This document shows positions 59,703 to 64,000 of a stretch of DNA of 64,000 nucleotides, one piece after another. The stretch is from Juglans regia. Taxonomy: Eukaryota; Streptophyta; Magnoliopsida; Fagales; Juglandaceae. A program made the position numbers and the translations under genes. The notes beneath the pieces were generated by a model. It searched no databases and was not told the DNA's origin. It was given only the letters and a program-made list of their open reading frames with translations. The stretch lies in the NCBI RefSeq assembly GCF_001411555.2, contig NC_049901.1, positions 11,294,681 to 11,358,680 of the forward strand, in the 5' to 3' direction. Numbering within the stretch: position 1 is the stretch's first letter; each line of letters opens with the position of its first letter.

Positions 59703-62700
59703 TTAGAAGTTCCACCGCTCTAATTGCAGCTTGGCTTCAGCCATGTCTTTCTGTGCCTTCTTTCTCCGATAAAATATTGGACAATCCCGACTGTGAACAA
59801 ATGTGTAAGTTAGACAAAAAGATAGCGTACTGGGAAACATAAGCCAACCCATGCATTTTACTTTCCAAAAAATCCCTACGGGGAAAAAACTTACTACAGC
59901 ATACAAGCAAACAAATATGAATACCTCGTGCAGAGCACATCCTGGTGAAGAGAACCTTGACACTCTTGGCATTGTGTCCACAACCTCCCAAAAAGCATCT
60001 CCAGCTCAGATACTGCAATCACTCAATAGTTCATTGTTTCTAATTGAAAGTCCCTTCGTTCGTCCATTATACAAATAAACGTGTTCAAACTGGAGAAAGA
60101 TATAAAAAGAAATATTAAAAGTGCTTACCATGAGCCACTGTTTTGCAGTATAGTTCGGCTTCTCTCCCCTTACAGTGTGAGCAGAGAATTCGATCATTAT
60201 TGCTGGTTCAGAACACACCAAATAGTATAGTATTAGACTGTAAACAAAATAATGAAGAAAAACAGGCGACGACAAAAATATTTCACAATTACTAATATCA
60301 TTTCTCCTCTGCAAGTATGCATTATAAAAGCCATTTCTCAAGTGTCCCTATGATTCTTCCTAATAGAGGTTTCACGATCTATTTGTATCTGAGGAAAGTT
60401 CCCAGACAACTTGTAGGATTGCCAATCAGCACTTAGCACGTAAATGCAGGAAATAACATGTCTGTAAAACTCTTGAGTGCAACTATCAATAATAGCACCC
60501 TAACCAGTCTGCAATATAGTCAGTATATTGCATTTACCAACAGAAGTTCAACGTTAACAAAAATAATAAAAGGTACAAGGTGAAGCAATAGAATCATACC
60601 TAATTAGAGCTTTGCAGCCAATGCAACTGAGTTGCTTCTTTGCAAATTTCATTATACCACTGTTAGAGGGAGTAGAGATAGAGATAGATCTTGTATGACT
60701 TCCATGAAGAAGTTCCCTGCTAGCATTCTTCAAAATCGGCTCAAATATTCTTAGAAGTGGCTGTAACATGAATAATAATATTAACAGGTATGAAAACAAG
60801 CATCATAAACAGGGAAGCATCTGCAAAGCACAATACAAAACTAACCTTGCTAATTTGATTTTCAAGATAGTAATGAGGGTCTATTGGTATGTTATTCTCA
60901 AGGACATAGATGGGATCCTCTGACTTCTCATAAGCCTGATGGTAATTTATTGGTTAGTTTTGATCACCATAAATATAATTATTCCCACACAAAAAAAAAA
61001 AAGAAGAAAAAAAGAAAAGAGATACCTTGGCACCTTTTGCAGCTTTAATAATGACATAGGGTACACGATCCCCAACATTTGGAGCAGTAGCAGCATCTCG
61101 CTGTAAGTAACAATGTGAAATAGTTATTTTATGTTCCAGAGGAACATGGTATATGTGACAATTCCATATAAGCAATTACGAAGTAGGCAATGAAGTCAAT
61201 AAGGCACCAACAAACCTTGCGCATACGCTCGGCAAGTTCAACATGAGCAGCCTTGACTTCGTAATCATCTCCTGTCTTTGTAAGACCCTGCTCAATGAGT
61301 ATGTTAGTAGAGGGTACAGAGCAAATATGTTCATATCACACTAAAATGGAACTACAACCAGCATATTGAAAACTATCTAAAAAGAAATGCAAGGGGGCAC
61401 ACAATGAACATCAGAACAATGTTAGCCAAATATTTTTCCCACCTTAGTGATAACCAAAAGTGACAAATCCATGCGGTTCATAAGAAGATCTGCAATGGTA
61501 TTCTTCACATACTGGACTGCCCCAGGAATGTCCTGGTCAATAAGAATTTTGTGTAGGCACTCATTTACCAGGTTTTTGACTAACAAACAATTGTCTCTTC
61601 GAACAGTTTCAATACCTGTCACAAAAAGGGGAGCTTGAAAATTGACATTAAAAAAACATAGAGAAGCACAAACTTGAGGAACTCCTACATTTACCTTTAG
61701 TGTCCATTTTGTCAAACTTGTCTGGATTTGTCCATAGCAAACCGGCATATCTCTTCTTGCTAATCAAGAGATATGGATAATAAACCTTTTCAAACTCCAG
61801 TTTGATTGGCTTCATGAACCGAAACATCAAAGAAAACAAAAATAGAGAATCCATTATAAGAATAAGCATAAAAGAAAATTGGAACCACATAAGTTTTTTT
61901 ACTCCATGTGTACCACAATAAATTGTTTGCTTTACATTATGTCCATCACAGAGAAGTCGAAGCATTTTTCTAATATTCCATGTAACCCTTGCTGATTCTC
62001 CATCAAACTTGTTTTAGGGAAATTCTGGAAGTTTGTAACTAAAATACATGGGATAAATGCATTAATTGCTTTGCTTTGAAAATTTCCCTTTCCAAAGTTC
62101 AATAAACTAAATTAACATGATGGATGTCCCAGAAAGTTGCATCCAGGTGAATGAACAGTACCGTTCACTATATCCACATATGTATTGATAAGTAAATATT
62201 AATCAGCTGGAGCACTATCCTCGTCAAAGCCAACAGAGTCATAGCATTTGGCCAAATTAAATGATCCTGCACAAACAACTAAGTTGTTCTAGCTTGATAA
62301 GGATTTGTTGAGATTTATTTTAAATACTGAATTGAAAATCTTCTATTCCACACAAAGATAAAGGCAAAGTGAGAAATTTTTGAGCAAGGCAGACTCTTTC
62401 TTATATCTCATTAGAATCATATTCTGAACTGATGCCAAAGACTTGGTGTGATGTCAATTGGAAAGCTGCTATGTGAGATAAAAGAAGAATCAAGAATAAT
62501 GAAATTATTATAAATTCTTTACTTTAATGAAAGTTCCACTAATATATTCAGCAGCTTCTCTCCCCAAGTTCATGGCAGCCTCCACAGTGTCAACCCCAAA
62601 TTGTACCATAACTGAATCTGTGTCCCCATATATAACCTGATACCATACAATTACTAATTCAATCCATGTTTGAAGAGACTAAGGTATTAAAGAAAACAAG

Positions 62701-63943
62701 AATAAAATTAAATGGAAAGACCATGGGCATTAACAAAATCATACTACTAATTCCATCCATATATGTACAGAGAGAACGATGACGTGCATCATGCATTCCT
62801 AATGCAAAACTTCAATTCCCAAAATGAAGGCAAATACAATGTGCAGCAGTTGCAGTTCTGTTGTGCATATGAAATCAGAAACAGGACAAGGCACCCAAAA
62901 CCACTCAAGAGTGAATAGAAAGCAGCAATAAAGCCTAAGAAAGACGAAAACTTTCTCCAAGCTGATATGGGTTCCACATCCTCATACTGATTCTCCATAG
63001 AATAGTACTTCTAAACAAAAAATACAAGTGTTTCATCAATCCCAAACCATAATGCCACCAGAACCATTGTACTTCAATATCTATTTACTATCTCATACTG
63101 ATTCTCCATAAAATAACAAGAATGGATTCTGCGTGTAATCTTAAAACATCTCCTAGAAAGGTATAAACTTTTTGTGAATTATCATCCCCAGAAAAAAGTG
63201 AATTAACACATATAAGACACCTGGAATCCAGGCTACCTCAACGACAGACGTACCATGCATAGCCCTTGATTAGAGTATTATTCAACATTAGAAAAGAAAA
63301 GTCTACACAAAATACCTCAGCGTTGTGTTCATAGCCCCCAAGCATTGTAAATTTATCTTCAACAAGTTTTTTGGTGTGCTCAATCATTTGTCGACCTTTA
63401 CACAGCAACCAAACCATGCAAACAATTAGAACTCGAAATGATTAGCATTTTAGCTCATGCAGAGAATAACCAGTTTTTAACTGTACCATAGCTTGTAACA
63501 CTTGAAGATATCTCTAAGCAAGGTAACTGACCAACAGTAGCTCCAGTGAATCCATATACAGAATTTGCACTTATCTGAAAACAAAAAGAAGACATCAGAG
63601 AACTTAAAATGCATGGTAACTGACTATTCTTGAATGGTGAGCACACGCAAGCACAAGAAACTACCACAGAACTTCAATAAATTAAAAATGCAAAGCTCAC
63701 CTTCAAGGCCAGCTGTCGACCATCTAGCACAGCCTTCTCAAGTGGATCTTTCGCTTCCTATAATAAAAGTGGAGATGACAATCATTTACATGCACAAAAC
63801 GCCAAGAAAACAGCTTGATCACAATGCATGCTAAAGTTTATATAATGGCAGCAAAAACACAAGTAAAAGGTAATTACCTTCAAATCTGCCTTTGCTCTCT
63901 TACGAGCTGTAATCAGTTCTTCAAGAATTTCAGGAAGTATTCC
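59703..63943 (-). CDS. POLD1: DNA polymerase delta catalytic subunit, C-terminal 14 exons
   Basis: Family-B replicative polymerase, the lagging-strand enzyme of the nucleus. Exons on the minus strand: 63943-63878, 63757-63701, 63574-63487, 63395-63316, 62636-62523, 61809-61695, 61615-61443, 61287-61216, 61100-61026, 60935-60846, 60760-60600, 60202-60129, 60012-59925 and 59790-59703. All have GT-AG borders and together give one frame of 446 codons plus stop, the C-terminal ~40% of the ~1,100-aa protein. Motifs: finger helix [19 protein letters not shown] (region III), catalytic [14 protein letters not shown] (region I), and the palm/thumb with [20 protein letters not shown]. Zinc site CysA has C-x2-C in LSCIGCKAL and in LCSHC. 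CysB, the Fe-S cluster site that binds accessory subunits, has CQECQG and LCTSRDC. The end is [21 protein letters not shown] minus its last residues in family variants. All key residues are present, so it looks functional. The N-terminal exonuclease half is off the right edge. Confidence 0.96.
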
Positions 63944-64000
63944 CTGAGATATATTTTTTCTTATAAGTAAGAAATTTATTAAAAACCACATAATTAGGCA

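Noticed and set aside
1..64000. tRNA, rRNA, CRISPR or organelle-DNA insertions
   Set aside because: None recognised on reading both strands. A tRNAscan and plastid/mitochondrial BLAST would be needed to exclude short ones.

Overview
This window is nuclear DNA from a dicot plant. It has spliced genes with GT-AG introns, plant-type gene families (organelle MnmG/GidA, class-I GATA factor, FAR1-type transposase) and AT-rich intergenic DNA packed with plant transposons. The many small elements with TAA target sites and 'gatgagttgagatg'-type sequence recall woody rosids, but the species cannot be fixed from the sequence.

Layout. (1) 1-10 kb: the 5' half of a minus-strand organellar tRNA-modification gene (MnmG/GidA). 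Six exons were traced at base level; the 3' half lies off the left edge. Two antisense, 5'-truncated LINEs sit in its introns 3 and 4, a tandem retrotransposon-like repeat sits in intron 5, and intron 4 uses a rare GC donor. (2) 10.5-12.4 kb: a non-autonomous Helitron carrying a GC-rich 158-bp tandem repeat. (3) 12.4-22 kb: AT-rich DNA with foldback elements around a tandem pair of SAM-dependent methyltransferase genes. The first is interrupted by two stop codons; the second is intact (260 aa). (4) 23-25 kb: a GATA zinc-finger gene with a clear TATA box, followed by a second Helitron whose 3' end matches the first. (5) 27.2-32.7 kb: a decayed Mutator-like element with about 0.9-kb terminal inverted repeats and a FAR1-type transposase pseudogene.

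(6) 33.5-58.5 kb: three very small plus-strand ORFs (60, 51 and 52 codons) that appear to belong to one unnamed family. The last two lie in a direct segmental duplication: unit A about 37.7-42.0 kb, unit B about 46.9-58.5 kb. A Ty1/copia element (42.17-46.81 kb, minus) separates the units. Unit B was expanded by a 5.7-kb LINE and a small inverted-repeat element. Unit A has its own Tourist-like insertion. Comparing the units gives empty sites for several insertions.

(7) 59.7-64 kb: the last 14 recognised exons (446 codons) of the catalytic subunit of DNA polymerase delta, minus strand, running off the right edge.

The housekeeping genes (MnmG, POLD1) sit at the two ends. The middle is an accessory, transposon-rich stretch. 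No operon-like logic applies. The most novel signal is the tiny-protein family at 33.6, 39.4 and 55.5 kb. All exon boundaries were read by eye from frame continuity and splice sites; no alignment or search was run.
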